From Chromera velia (lineage: Eukaryota > Sar > Chromeraceae), in the NCBI GenBank assembly GCA_018398765.1, contig JAHBMJ010000347.1, forward strand, positions 1 to 45,000: DNA of 45,000 nt, read 5' to 3'. The notes under the pieces were generated by a model. It saw only the letters and a program-made list of their open reading frames with translations. It was not told where the DNA came from and searched no databases. Position numbers and translations under genes: made by a program. Shown here piece after piece: positions 1-11,069 of this stretch. Within the stretch, counting starts at the first letter, position 1. Every line of letters starts with the position of its first letter.

Positions 1-16
1 TCCCTCTCTCTCTCTC

Positions 17-88
<72 letters not shown>
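1..88. repeat. (CT)n/(TG)n compound microsatellite
   Basis: Uninterrupted CT-rich repeat followed from about position 54 by a TG repeat. It lies in the intron before the first recognisable exon of the plus-strand gene. The same compound CT-then-TG arrangement recurs at 3590-3666 in another intron of this gene. Confidence 0.95.
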
Positions 89-89
<1 letters not shown>

Positions 90-155
90 ATGATTTATCT
101 GTACGTGCGGGTGAGTGGTTGAGTACTCGCTTTGTGTCTCTCTTCTTTTTTGCAG

Positions 156-3100
156 AACGGCTACAGACGATCTGAGACTTTCTGACTGGTCAGTCATCTG
201 TTTTGATGATTTTCCGCAGCTGCCGCGTGAGTGTGCATGCCGACTGAAACACAGGTCGGCCAGAAAGAAAGATGCAGGAAGACAGAAAACGAGAAAAAGG
301 GGGAAGAGGGGATACAGAAAGAGAGACAGCCCACTCGTCCATAGGACAATCAAATTTTCGGACTCTTCAGATAACGTGCTGATCGACACTCGAGATCAAT
401 TTCCCCATGCAAGATGAAATCACACATGCAGCTATCGATCGATTCACGTCTGCGGTCCTTCATTCCTGATTTCTTCCTATACTTCTTTCTTCGTTCTCCG
501 CCCTGATGGTGTGCCTGCAGGCATGGGGTCAAGATTATTCGGACGCCCCCGGTGTCTCCCTCTCCCTCCCCGGAGGGTTCCAATCAAGAGACTCCCAAGC
601 CACTGCTGACAAAGACGGAAGATGCGACTCCCCATGAGGCACACGAACGCGACGACACCCAAGGGGAATCCTTTACAGAACCCCAGTCAGTCAGCCAGTC
701 AGTCAGTCAGTCAGTCAGTCAGTTAGTCAGCCAGTCAGTCAGTCAGTCAGTCAGTCAGCCAGCCAGTCAGCCAGTCAGCCAGTCAGCCAGTCAGCCAGTC
801 AGCCAGTCAGTCAGTCAGCCAGCCAGTCAGCCAGTCAGCCAGTCAGCCAGTCAGCCAGTCAGTCAGTCAGTCAGTCAGTCAGCCAGCCAGTCAGCCAGTC
901 AGCCAGTCAGTCAGTCAGTCAGTCAGTCAGGGGGTCACGAGCGTTCCATATGTGTGCACACAACTTGCGCTCCAAACAAAACAGTATGATCCATGCAGTC
1001 AAATGGGTGTGTTGGACGGACATGTGCCTCTGGACTCCGTGAGCCTTTGTGATAGGACTGGCAGTCTTTCATGCGTCTCGTGCACATGTCAGCCTCATTG
1101 ATCATCATTGATTGATTGGATCGTCAGCATGCACGCCCAGTCGTCAGCAAGAAGCTCTATGCAACAAATCGGTCTGCAAACGCGTTTCTCTAGCTCGTTT
1201 GTGGTGCTTCTTTGACGCTTTTTGTCTCTGCTCCCGTCTTTGCAGAGCTCTCCACAAACAGTGAGTCGAGCCGTGGTTTTAGTCTTTTGCTTTTCTGAAC
1301 GAGGGAGGGTCTCTTGTCTGCGTGTGTTTGGCTTTACTGCATGGGGCTTTCTGGCAACCCTGTCCCTTTTTGTTTCCGTCTAGGATAAGGGATGGGTTTT
1401 GCGGAGAGGCTTTCTTTTTCTGCGTTTGGTTGCTTGAAGAACTGCAAGAGAATACACACTGAACAGATATGCGGGTCACATGTCTTCTCTTCTTCTTCTA
1501 TCCATTCATAAACTAAGTCTTTGTTTACTTCTACCCCAGTCTTTCCCGCAATTTCTGCATGGATGGACTTTTCCGATTTGCGATCCTTCGTGTTTTTGAC
1601 TGATTGGTTTGCAGAAGCATCAAGCTGTCAGTGGATGACTGGACTCAGCTGCTTTCTTTCTTTCGGGCTTTCTTCTGAAAATCTCTCTCTCATTCATCAT
1701 CTGTCTCCTCTCTATTCAATGGGTGTTCGTTGATCGGCTCGCTTGTTCGTGAGAGCGAGTGGCACGCCCAGCTTATTTCAGTGTCTTTCTTTCCGTTCGT
1801 CTCGTCTAAGTTTCTCCTGTTTCACTCGTTCCTGTTTTCCGATAGAGCCTCAGGAAGGGAGGCGTAGCCCTATAGAGAGAGCCTCAGGGGAGTGAAATTT
1901 ATAGGGAGAAGGGCAGTCAAGCAGTTTGTGAGACAGAGAGAAAAGTCGGATTCTTTTTCCTTCAGCTTATCGAATTTTATTTCATTCCCTTTCTTTTCTT
2001 GCTAAGGCCCTCATCCGATCATCCCCCCCCCCTTTGTTTTCACTGAAAACAAAAATGGACAATTTTGCAGAGCGCAAGAGACCCTGTGAGTCCTGTCTGT
2101 ATCATGGAGGGAGTGAGGGAAGTAGGTGGCGTGGAAGGAAGACGAGGCGGAAGAAGGGGGAAAGGGAGGAATTACTCGTGATCGAAGAAAAGAGTGAACA
2201 AATTTAACGACACTTTGAGAAGGTTCTCGAGAGATAATGTGAACAGACGGCAATAAAAGAGGCAAGCCGACAGACACAATCCTCTCATTGATGCTCTTTC
2301 TTCTCGTTCGATCGCGTCCTTCCTCAATCTGACTTCTTTGCCCCTTCTTATCGACTCTCCTTGGACCGTTTAGATCACAGGGTTGTGCGTCACTCTGTCT
2401 GTCTGTCTGACTGTCTGTTTGTCTGTGCAGAGACAGACAGCGAGGGTGAGTAGTTCAGATTGAGTGAAGTACATTCTTTCCATTGTCTCTGTTGTCTCGC
2501 AGTCTCAGGCTCTCCCGCATGTGCATGGGTTTTTCGTTCCTTTTTTGGCTGTACGCAAGAGGTAATCATGTCTGGCCGTCTAGCATGAAATTTAAATTTT
2601 GCGCCTTAATTAAATCTCTTTTGTCTGTGTGCCATGTATCTTTGCTGTTCTGCAGCACCCTGCAGCAGTCAGTCAGCCAGCCAGTCACACCCAGCATTTA
2701 CTTCTTCTCCCAAATGCCACAGCACGGACTTCACTCGTGTGTCACTAGCTTTGCCACTTTCTTTCTCTTTTGCCCATGTGGGATTGTTGAGTGATCGAGG
2801 GGAAAAAGAGAGCTAGGGGCAGAGAGAGAAGGCGAAGGAGAGAGACGCATCGATCGATCGATCATCCGCGGTGCCGCAGAGAGAGCGAGGAGGAATCGAG
2901 GAAGGAATTCTGTCTTCTTGGAGGGCAATTAAGAGAAGTGACTGGACAGGACAGAAATGAATCTGATTGGCTTTCATCGTCATCGAATCCGTTTGTATGA
3001 AGAGATTTCTTCCACCTCTCTGTTCGGGATACGTTTTCTGAACACACAGCACCCGTTTGCTCTGTTTTGATTTTTCATCTGCATTTTGTTTTTTTGTCAT

Positions 3101-3606
3101 GAACAACTTGGCGTCATCTGCAGGCTCCTTGAAAAAAGGTGAGTAAGATTGTGAGCACCCTGCTGAATGTGATCCGTTCCCCTGATCTCCAAAGCATCGA
3201 TGAGACAGGACAGGACAGAACAGACCATACAACACATGAGAAAGAGGCTGAGGTAGGTGACCATCCCTTACGCACAAATAGGATGCAGGATTTTTTTCCC
3301 AAAAGAACAATTCTGTATGGAAAAGTCCTTCGCACAAATATGATGCAGGACTTCGTCTCGTCCCTTTTCGCCCTGTTTTGTCCCTTTCATCCTTCTCCTT
3401 CTGCCTGTGTATGCGAGGCCCTGCATGCCACAGAGACTTCGGCAATCACGTCACAGACATTCTCGTGAAATTTTGCTGCTGCACCTGGGGAGAAATGAAT
3501 GAAAAACAAAAGAGAATTAAGGGCGTGTGGGACCACGGTGATGTGCTGTTCGAAAAGCATGACTAGAAGACCATCCTCCCTCCCACCCACCCTCTCTCTC
3601 TCTCTC

Positions 3607-3666
<60 letters not shown>

Positions 3667-6600
3667 CATCCCAACACACCTGCCTACCTGCTTGCCTGCC
3701 TGAGTCCATGCAGGGAGAGAATGAAGAAGGAGAGGGAGGCGCTGAGTGACGACCTGGAAAAGGAGAAGGCGCGGCTCGAGCGGTCAGTCTTCCTTGCACC
3801 TCTGCCTCCCTCCATGTCCTTTCGGGCCCCCCGGGCTTATGAGGGACGGTTGATCACCGTCATGCATGCAGAAAAAAAGAATTAGAGGGCAGTCCGAGGA
3901 AGGGAGCTTAGTTTGACTGCGCAGAAACGAACTTGAAAGACCCGCATTCACCTCCATTCTCTCGTTTCTGCTCTGCATGCTCTCTCTGTGTGTGCAGGGA
4001 AATGCTGAGGCTGAGAACGTGAGTAGAAGCGATCGAAAAACGTCTTTCCCATCCAAATTCTTTTGAGCTCTTCTCTTTGTTCTCCGGGTGTTGTTTCTTC
4101 TCTTTCCCATGGCTGTCCTTTCCTTTTCCTTTCCTTTCCAGGAGCTCGCTAGGTGTCTGTCCCTTTCTTCAACCCCGTAGAGCTCAAGTGGCTACCCCTT
4201 TCAAACGAATAGTGCTTCAATGATGCAGATTTCCTTCTCCCCCCTTCCCCCCTTTTTTTCTCTGTGCAGCGAAGAAGTGAGGATGGACATGTCAGTTGGC
4301 CCTGAGTTTCTTGGCGCTGGTTTTTTCTTCTCTTGTTCTCCCTCTTCTCTTTTCTTTCTCGCATTAGCGGTGGTCGTGGACGGATGGACGGCGCAAAGTG
4401 CAATGAATTACCGGTCTATGGATGGACAGATGGACATGCAGAAACGGTCAATTTTCAGTCCCCTCTGGGGATTTTGACAATCTTCGGGCACAGGCAAAGC
4501 CGATTGGACCTCAGAGCTGCCTGGGAGAAAGTAGAAGATTGGCATGCACGTGAACAAAACGAAAGGAAGGAGCGGAATATCGGCTCAGTCTGCTTCATCA
4601 TTGGACCAACCGTGCACCAGAGCAGAGTGCTTCCAACTGAAAGGAATGGACGAAAGACCATCTGTATGGTTTTTGCGTTTCCATAAGTGTCTTTTCTTTT
4701 CTTTGTCTGACTTTCGAAATTTTGTTTTGCTTGCAGGAGCGTCACATTCCAGTGAGTCAAGTGGCGTGATATGTCTCCTTTGTTTTTGCTTGAGTCGTTT
4801 CTTTTCCTTTCGTCCCTTTCCTTCCCTCTTATTCACTTGTTGGTGACGCTCTATCTTTCTTGATTGCTTTCTTTCGAACTCCGACTGTCAAACAATGATT
4901 GGCTGTCTTCGTGCTTTTAGCGGGCTGCCAAAATTGTTGGTAACGGATTTTTCTTTCAGGCTTTTGCGATGTCCTCGTCCATTTGTCCCGGCTTTGTCTA
5001 TGAGTCTTCACCTGCTCTCATTTCGTTCCCATTCGTCGTATGACGGTCTGAGTGTTCGTGCTCAGAGACTGCAGTTTTCTTATGGGTGCGATGCAAGCAA
5101 AGACAACCCAAAAGCAGGCTCACAGATAAACTCTCTGACTAGTCGCGGATCTACGTGAAGCTGGGACTTCATTTCTCCCGCTTGAAAAAACGCGAATGTC
5201 TCTTGGAGCCTTCGACTTCTCTGGTCCTTCTTCTCCTTCCTTTTGTCGCTTCACTCTTCTCTCTTTTTGTCGGTGTTTGGTTTTGCAGGCGCAAGGAAGT
5301 GTGAGTAAGCTAAAAGGGAAAGGGATAGACAGAGACAGAAGAAGCGACAGAAGGACAAACAGACAGACAGACCGACAGACCGACAGACCGACCGACAGAC
5401 AGACAGCTCAACATTTCCACAGTAGGGGGGAGAGAGGGAGAGGAAGAGCAGCAGAAGGACACGGAAGAAAAAGAGGGACAAAGAGAGGAAACGGAGGGGT
5501 ACATCAATGCATCGCTTCCTCCCAGCTCGATGAACGATCTCTGTCTTTCTTTCTTTCTTTCTGTCCGACGGCCAGATAGATCCTGGGGTTCAGCTTTCGT
5601 CTTCTCCCTTCCCTCACAATGAGGTGACAACCAATAATAACATTAGCTCTTGTTCATCCGCTAGCTGTTCACAGAATTCATTCGCAGTTTGGAAGGCCTG
5701 AAAGAAATCGCCTCAATTCACGCACAATGAACAGACGGGTCTCGAGCCCTTCCAATGTGAGGTGTCCTTTGTTTCACCCAACTTTGATGTATGCATTTGC
5801 GTCCCTGCTGTTGAATTAACTAGCTGTCTTTCGTGCTGTCTGCCTGTCCTCCGATGTGCTTCCGTGATGCATGCATCGTGCAGAGACAATGCCGAACGGT
5901 CGGTGCACTCATTCTAGCGTTCTGTACGTCAATCTTTGTCTTACCGCGTTTTTTTATCGTTCGCGAGAGAGGACACAGACATGCACGCATGGGTTGAGTT
6001 TCGACTTGACGCCCGTGGTGGGGACCCTGTTGAATTAAAGCCATGCACGGATCGAATGACTGTGAGGAATCCCCCGAGACTTCATGCAGTGAAAGTTTAG
6101 AAACAGGCAAGTGCAAGTTTGGAAACAGGCAGACAGTCAGACGGAGAGACACACTGACTGTTGGCTGGACGGACGGACAGGCAATGAGTTCAATTTTTCC
6201 TTCCTTGGACAGACATTGATTGACATGGGTGGGATTCATGATTCATTCACGCAATCAATGAAATGGTGCATGCGTGTCTGGCTGTGTCTTCGTTTTATTG
6301 TTCGTGTTTTTGCAGAGCCCTCAAATCGTCAGTCAGTCCGTGAGGCTGCATGTCAACAAACTGGCTTGCTTATGCGATGGAAATTCTGTGGCTTCATACA
6401 TCCTCCCTGCAATCTCTTCATGCATGTACTGCACAAAAGAATCCATTGGTGTTTTGAAGTTTGTTGGAGCTCTTTCTTAAATCTTCTTCAAGACCGACGT
6501 ACCCGTTCGATGGCATGGCATTAGGTCAGTCTCATTCCTCCCTCGAGGGCCTGATCGATTTGGTGCTTCTTAGTAAATACAATAATGCCCTCTATGTTCG

Positions 6601-8356
6601 TGATTTTTTTTTTGCGTGCAGAGCCCAAGAACGCGCGTAAGTGTCTGTTTTAATTCCATTCCGTTGACATTCTTTGCATTCGGTTTCTTCAATTGCATGC
6701 AGGGCTCCCTCTCTCCGAGTTGCTTAATTTTTATCCTTCTGCTGGTGATTCGGGAGCATCCCTGTACTTGTACTGTCTTTCCTCTGTCACTGCTGAAACT
6801 TCAACGGGGGGGGAATATTCTCCTCGTGAGATGACGCTCACTTAATTTTTCTGCTCTGCTCCAAAGCTCCCCTTCATTCTGTTGTGACGACAACTTCTGG
6901 GGCCTTTGTCTTCTGGCGGTGCTTCACATTTATTTCATCTCTTTCTCCCCCCCTCCCTGCTGCCTGCAGCGAGGCATACGAGCGACAGTTTGCTGCCGCG
7001 TCTGCCCTTCTGAAAAGCCATCCAACCGTGACCATCTCCCTCTCCCCTCACCACCCAGACGCTCCAACCCCTCTGGTCGTTTCCCCGAATCCTCAACTCT
7101 CTCTGCCCACAACAGCAATTGGCGAGGCAGGCATAGAGACTCCCGACACCACCACCCCCGTCGTTTCCATCTCAGCCCTTAGGGTCTCTCGAACGTCTTC
7201 CAGCTCTCCGACCCACGCGATAGAAAAAAAGGGAGCCGGAGAGACGCCCTCAGTCGATGGTCCCAGTGCCACTCTACCAGAAAGTCGAACAACAACAGAA
7301 GCGGATCTTGAGGAAGGAGAAAAAAGAGAGACAAGACAAAAGATTGAGAAGCAAACAGAACAGCCAACCGGCCCATCGCACAGTGTTGCTGTCACCCTTC
7401 CAACCGCTTCCCCGTCAGCTTTACAGTCTGAGCCTCTGGGCGTGGACGCACACACAGGCATCGACTTGAAGGTCAACAACAAAACTTCTCACACAGAGTC
7501 TCTCAAGGAAGACAGACACAGTACGTACTTGCCCTCTGTTTCCGTCTCCCCTTCGAGCAACCTGTCGACAATCCAGGGATCCACAGAGACGTCGTTGACA
7601 TCCTCTCAAGGCTCCCCTTTGAACTCCACTGACCGATTTCCTCTCCCAAACTCCGTCTCCAGTCCCTCCCTCATCAATTCAGAGGGACTCATTCAGGTCA
7701 TCAGACTGCAACCAGACAACAACGAGAAGACACACACACTGACAAGAAACAAGTCATTGTTGAAGAACGATCGGGGGATCCAAAGTGTATCACTCACAGA
7801 TTCTCGGAAGGAGCAATCTACAAATAAAGAAGTGGAAGGGGAAGGGAAGCTTCCATCCAGGAGAATCACACTGCGGCCGGACTCGAATGCTTCCTTCTCC
7901 CTGTCCCACTCCGTTCAAGACCTGGAAATCCTCCCATCGTCCCCTTCACTTTCGGCCCCCGCACTTCTTGAGAAGGCAAAAAAAGAAGACGAGGAACGTA
8001 CGAAGCCCACTCGGACTCCGCAGCGTCTCCCAAAGTCACAGCATGCCAGTGCTGCTGGAGGCTCCACTGACTTTAGCGCACTGCAGCAACGGGAGCTTCA
8101 AGAAAATCTTAAGGCTCAGTACCAGGCTCAAGGCGCCCCTCACGGTCCTGATCTGAGTCAAAGAGAAGAAACGGCCCTCCACCCCCAGAGTGCAGAAGCC
8201 CCAAGCTCGAATACAGTCTCCCTCCAAAATGTAAAACCCCACTCACCGAAGTGGACAGCCACTCCGAATCCGGCTCAAAAGAAGTCCTTGGTGGGATCTG
8301 ATCCGTTTGACAAACTGACACTAACAAGTTCGATTGACGTTAAGCCTGCTTGGTGA
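156..8356 (+). CDS. Coiled-coil protein built from tandem micro-exons (3' part; gene starts upstream of the window)
   Basis: No known family recognised. Exons by frame and splice sites: 156-188, 521-685, 1246-1260, 1615-1626, 2071-2085, 2431-2445, 2503-2520, 2656-2667, 3124-3138, 3714-3782, 3998-4018, 4270-4290, 4737-4751, 5289-5300, 5884-5898, 6316-6327, 6622-6636, 6970-8356. Every intron is phase 2 and every internal exon is a multiple of 3, so the joined frame is open for 621 residues to the TGA at 8354-8356. Residues about 67-178 of this partial protein form a charged, Leu/Ala-spaced coiled coil; pieces include LAQETLDRQRGLRLS, REALSDDLEKEKARLE and ALKSAQERAEAYERQFAAA. The last exon (461 residues) is low-complexity and rich in Ser, Thr and Pro, without recognisable domains. 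Donors are mostly GTCAGT or GTGAGT. The two first exons and the 5884-5898 exon (donor GTCGGT) are the least certain. The gene converges on the next, minus-strand gene. Confidence 0.72.
686..931 (+). repeat. Tetranucleotide GTCA/GCCA array at the start of an intron
   Basis: About 245 bp of GTCA units interspersed with GCCA, beginning exactly at the GTCAGT donor of exon 521-685. The array is a head-to-tail run of GTCAGT-like donor sequences. It reads open in the upstream exon's frame as Ser-Val-Ser-Gln repeats, so intron retention would be translatable. Confidence 0.9.
3590..3666. repeat. (TC)n/(TG)n microsatellite
   Basis: CT-rich then TG-rich dinucleotide tract inside the intron upstream of exon 3714-3782 of the plus-strand coiled-coil gene. 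It explains the spurious Ser-Leu and Cys-Val open frames there. Confidence 0.9.
5350..5405. repeat. (ACAG/ACCG)n tetranucleotide repeat
   Basis: Tandem ACAG and ACCG units in the intron between exons 5289-5300 and 5884-5898. No coding signal is seen. Confidence 0.85.
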
Positions 8357-9580
8357 CTTACAAAAGCAACTTGAAAAGAGACAAAAACGATTTGCAAAAT
8401 CTATCAAATGAAAACAGTATACCAAAAACGACGCTAGCTTGAAGCCTGTAAGGGTATTTTTTGGAGCACTGAAGGCTTATCAGCTCATATCAGGAGTTAC
8501 TAAGACTGTCACTTTGTACAAGCAGGAAAGTCACGGTTATCACAGTATAGGATGATGTGGAGGGCAAACGCAATGCAGCTAGGTAGTAGATATAGACATA
8601 CCTTGAAAGTTCTTTCTGGTGCCTCCCCTTGCATATGCTCTTTGAACTAGTTCTGCTCTACTTCTACGTATACATTTCAAGTTTTTGTATTAATTTCAAA
8701 AATTACTACTTCTCAGTAATAGCGAAAATCATTAATTTTTAAGATTATATGATTAAAAAAAAATAAATAATAACAAAAATCATTCCACAGTGATGATGAT
8801 GATGATTTAGAGTTACTTTTTAAATCTATCAATGTTAAATCCCAAGCTAGTTCCCAAGCTACCGAGTATTTTTGCCATTAGCAAGGCTTTAGAAATAACC
8901 GTAGTGACACATTCATTCATATAATTTTATGGGGGAACATTGACTTAAAGTTTGTTCCTAGCGTCTGGCCTATACTTCTTTTGTCTCTTCCTTCTGTCCT
9001 GGTTACTGCTCTTGCTGCTAGCTCTCTCTCTCGTGCGATCTCATAGTTGATGCTCCTCCATTCGAATGCCTTCTTCAGCATTTGCTAAACATATAATTTT
9101 ATAGTAGTAGATGGTAAAATAGTATTAAATGCAGCGGCTATATAGTACTGGCTATAAAAATCTCACAAGAAAATGAAAGTTTTAAACTTAGTTTTTAGAA
9201 AATATCATACATGATAATTTGATAAATTTACAGATTTTACATTCAACTAATCAAAGGTCTCGTTCCCCAACTGGCGTTGGCTAGGGCATTGGTCCGTTAG
9301 ACCGCGTTGCATATGTATTAATGCAAGCTTGCTATCACTATACAAGACTTTCACTGGACTTCTCCCTAATAAGACTTTTTTAAATCTGTGATGATGATGA
9401 TAAAAATTTTAATGCTGAGGGGGGCTAAATCCTATATTCAATAATTAATTTTTAAAGTGACATGCTGCATTTTTCTTATTGCGTATCTTAGTGCCAGTGC
9501 AGTGTAGGTAGGTACTTGTCTAGGGTGAAAAAGAAGGAATTATAAAGTTTTACAATCTGAGCAAAGGAATAGCTTTGCTT
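8357..9580. other. AT-rich gene-free island after the coiled-coil gene
   Basis: Composition changes abruptly after the stop codon at 8356. The next 1.2 kb is clearly AT-rich, with A and T runs and short GAT repeats, and has no long open frame. The first part presumably holds the 3' UTR. The rest looks like decayed non-coding or transposon-derived DNA, but I see no clear terminal repeats. The sharp edge with the CT/GA-rich DNA after 9580 suggests an insertion. Confidence 0.55.
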
Positions 9581-10630
9581 ATTCTTGTGTACGACAGTTG
9601 CATGCGAAGGTTATAACCCCGCGTACAAGGAAACACGTTGACCTGCAAACGTCAGCCAAAGTCGTTGCATGTTGAGGATGTGAGCCTGCACGTAGCGAAC
9701 ATGCATCAGGGGAAAGCTTCAAAATCGGTTTTCGCTGGCATCGTACGAACAGCTGTACTCCAGAAGAGGGCGCTGGCATCAGACACAACCGGAAGAGAGG
9801 GGTGATACAAACTGCTCCTTCGTCCATTCACACATGAGGACTGACACGTTTCCATCCTGTTTGGCGCACTTTGCCTGTTTCCTTCCCTCCGGTACATTAC
9901 CCTTCGCGTCTCTGCAGACACGCAGACACGCAGACACGCAGGCAGGCAGGCAGGCAGGCAGGAAAGGGAGCAAGTTGAGGCCGTGGACAAAGGGAAAGAA
10001 TTAATTTAGAAAAACGAAAACAACGGAAGACTTCATCCCCTCGAGGCCCGCAAAGGGGCCAACCCATTCCCTCATGCAGACATCTAGGGTCAAAATGATG
10101 CCAGCCAAACGACTCAAATACATTTCGGAGTGCGGTTTTCGTACAACTGCACGCTGGGTTCGACGCAAGGCGATTCACAAGAGCGCAAACATATGTACGT
10201 ACAAAGGTGAGACTCCGAAAGCAATATATGACGGCACTTTGCAGTCTCTTTATTCTTTCTTTGTCTTTATCTCTGTCTTTCACTTCCACCAACCTGCCCA
10301 ACGTCCCGATACCTTCTTACAGCATGATCTGAAAATTGACCGTCCTCCTTTCCAGGCGGGGGACTTGTGTTCGAAAGACAGGTGTTCTGTTTTAGGGAAA
10401 CAAAATAGTCCCATGCAGACTTCCCTAGGCAGCTACCGAAGGAAATGCACTGACTTGCAGCTGCAGAGAAGGGCTCAAGAGAGATGGCGACCCGAATCCA
10501 CAGACAGAGAGGAAGAGACACCCAAACCAAAACCACGGGAGGGAGAAAGTGATCGAAGAAGATCCACAAAGCCCCAGAGTTGAGTACAATGCCCGTAGAC
10601 AGATCAATCGCCAGGTGCCAAGTGTACACA

Positions 10631-10670
<40 letters not shown>

Positions 10671-11069
10671 AACAGAAAGGAAAGACGTCAGCGAGGATGC
10701 ACAATAGAGAGGCAGCATGCGGAACATGGACAGAAAGTCAAACAGAGAGGACGTCAGAGGGCAAGACAGACTCTCCGTAAAAAAAACAGAATGAAGCAAT
10801 ATCAGGTTCACTCAGTTTGTGTTTCTCTTTCTTTTGACCTCTATTCTTCCGTCTTTCTTTCTCTCTCTCTCTCACACACACCCACAAACATTCAGAGGGA
10901 GAGGACGATACAGGACAAAAAAGGAGATTCACGCATTAATTCCCAAATGGAGCTCACAGGACAGGCACACAAAAAGATAGAGAGAGAATCTATTAGTGCA
11001 CGTCTTCAAACTTCCTTCCCTGGCTAGTCTCCCCCCCCATCCCCTCCTCCTGTCGATCGATCGACTCAC
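9581..11069. other. Intergenic DNA with simple repeats
   Basis: Contains a (GGCA)n tract at 9937-9962, a (CA)n/(GA)n tract at 10626-10672, and a 169-codon plus-strand open frame at 10074-10583 whose composition does not look constrained. I see no gene that I can support in this stretch. Confidence 0.5.
10626..10672. repeat. (CA)n/(GA)n microsatellite
   Basis: A CA dinucleotide run followed directly by a GA run. The same order recurs at 22672-22770, 23091-23162 and 39900-39942. Confidence 0.92.

Larger units (their letters stand above)
1246..6636 (+). other. Array of 14 phase-2 micro-exons (12-21 nt) plus one 69-nt exon
   Basis: Between 1246 and 6636 the coding sequence consists of exons of 15, 12, 15, 15, 18, 12, 15, 69, 21, 21, 15, 12, 15, 12 and 15 nt. 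They are separated by introns of roughly 60 to 600 nt. Each starts after an AG, almost always TGCAG, and ends at GTCAGT, GTGAGT, GTGCAT, GTCGGT or GTAAGT. All are symmetric 2-2 exons encoding four to seven residues of one continuous coiled coil. Any exon could therefore be skipped without a frameshift, changing the length or heptad register of the coil. The internal consistency of phase and coil pattern is the evidence; no cDNA was available. Confidence 0.68.

Noticed and set aside
220-226. 7-nt micro-exon CTGCCGC between a good CAG and GTGAGT
   Set aside because: Including it breaks the frame into exon 521-685; skipping it joins 188 to 521 in frame.
4440-4444. 5-nt segment AAACG between CATGCAG and GTCAAT
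   Set aside because: Would break phase; weak donor.
6703-6718. Segment after a GCATGCAG acceptor before the last exon
   Set aside because: Its length is not a multiple of 3 and it would shift the frame of the final exon, which joins correctly from 6636.
9250-9310. tRNA-like string (GGCGTTGGCTAGGGCATTGG)
   Set aside because: No matching B box or acceptor stem, and the anticodon arm does not fold correctly; at best a decayed fragment.
10074-10583. 169-codon plus-strand frame
   Set aside because: No recognisable domain, and it spans sequence resembling splice sites and CT-rich intron DNA; could be chance.
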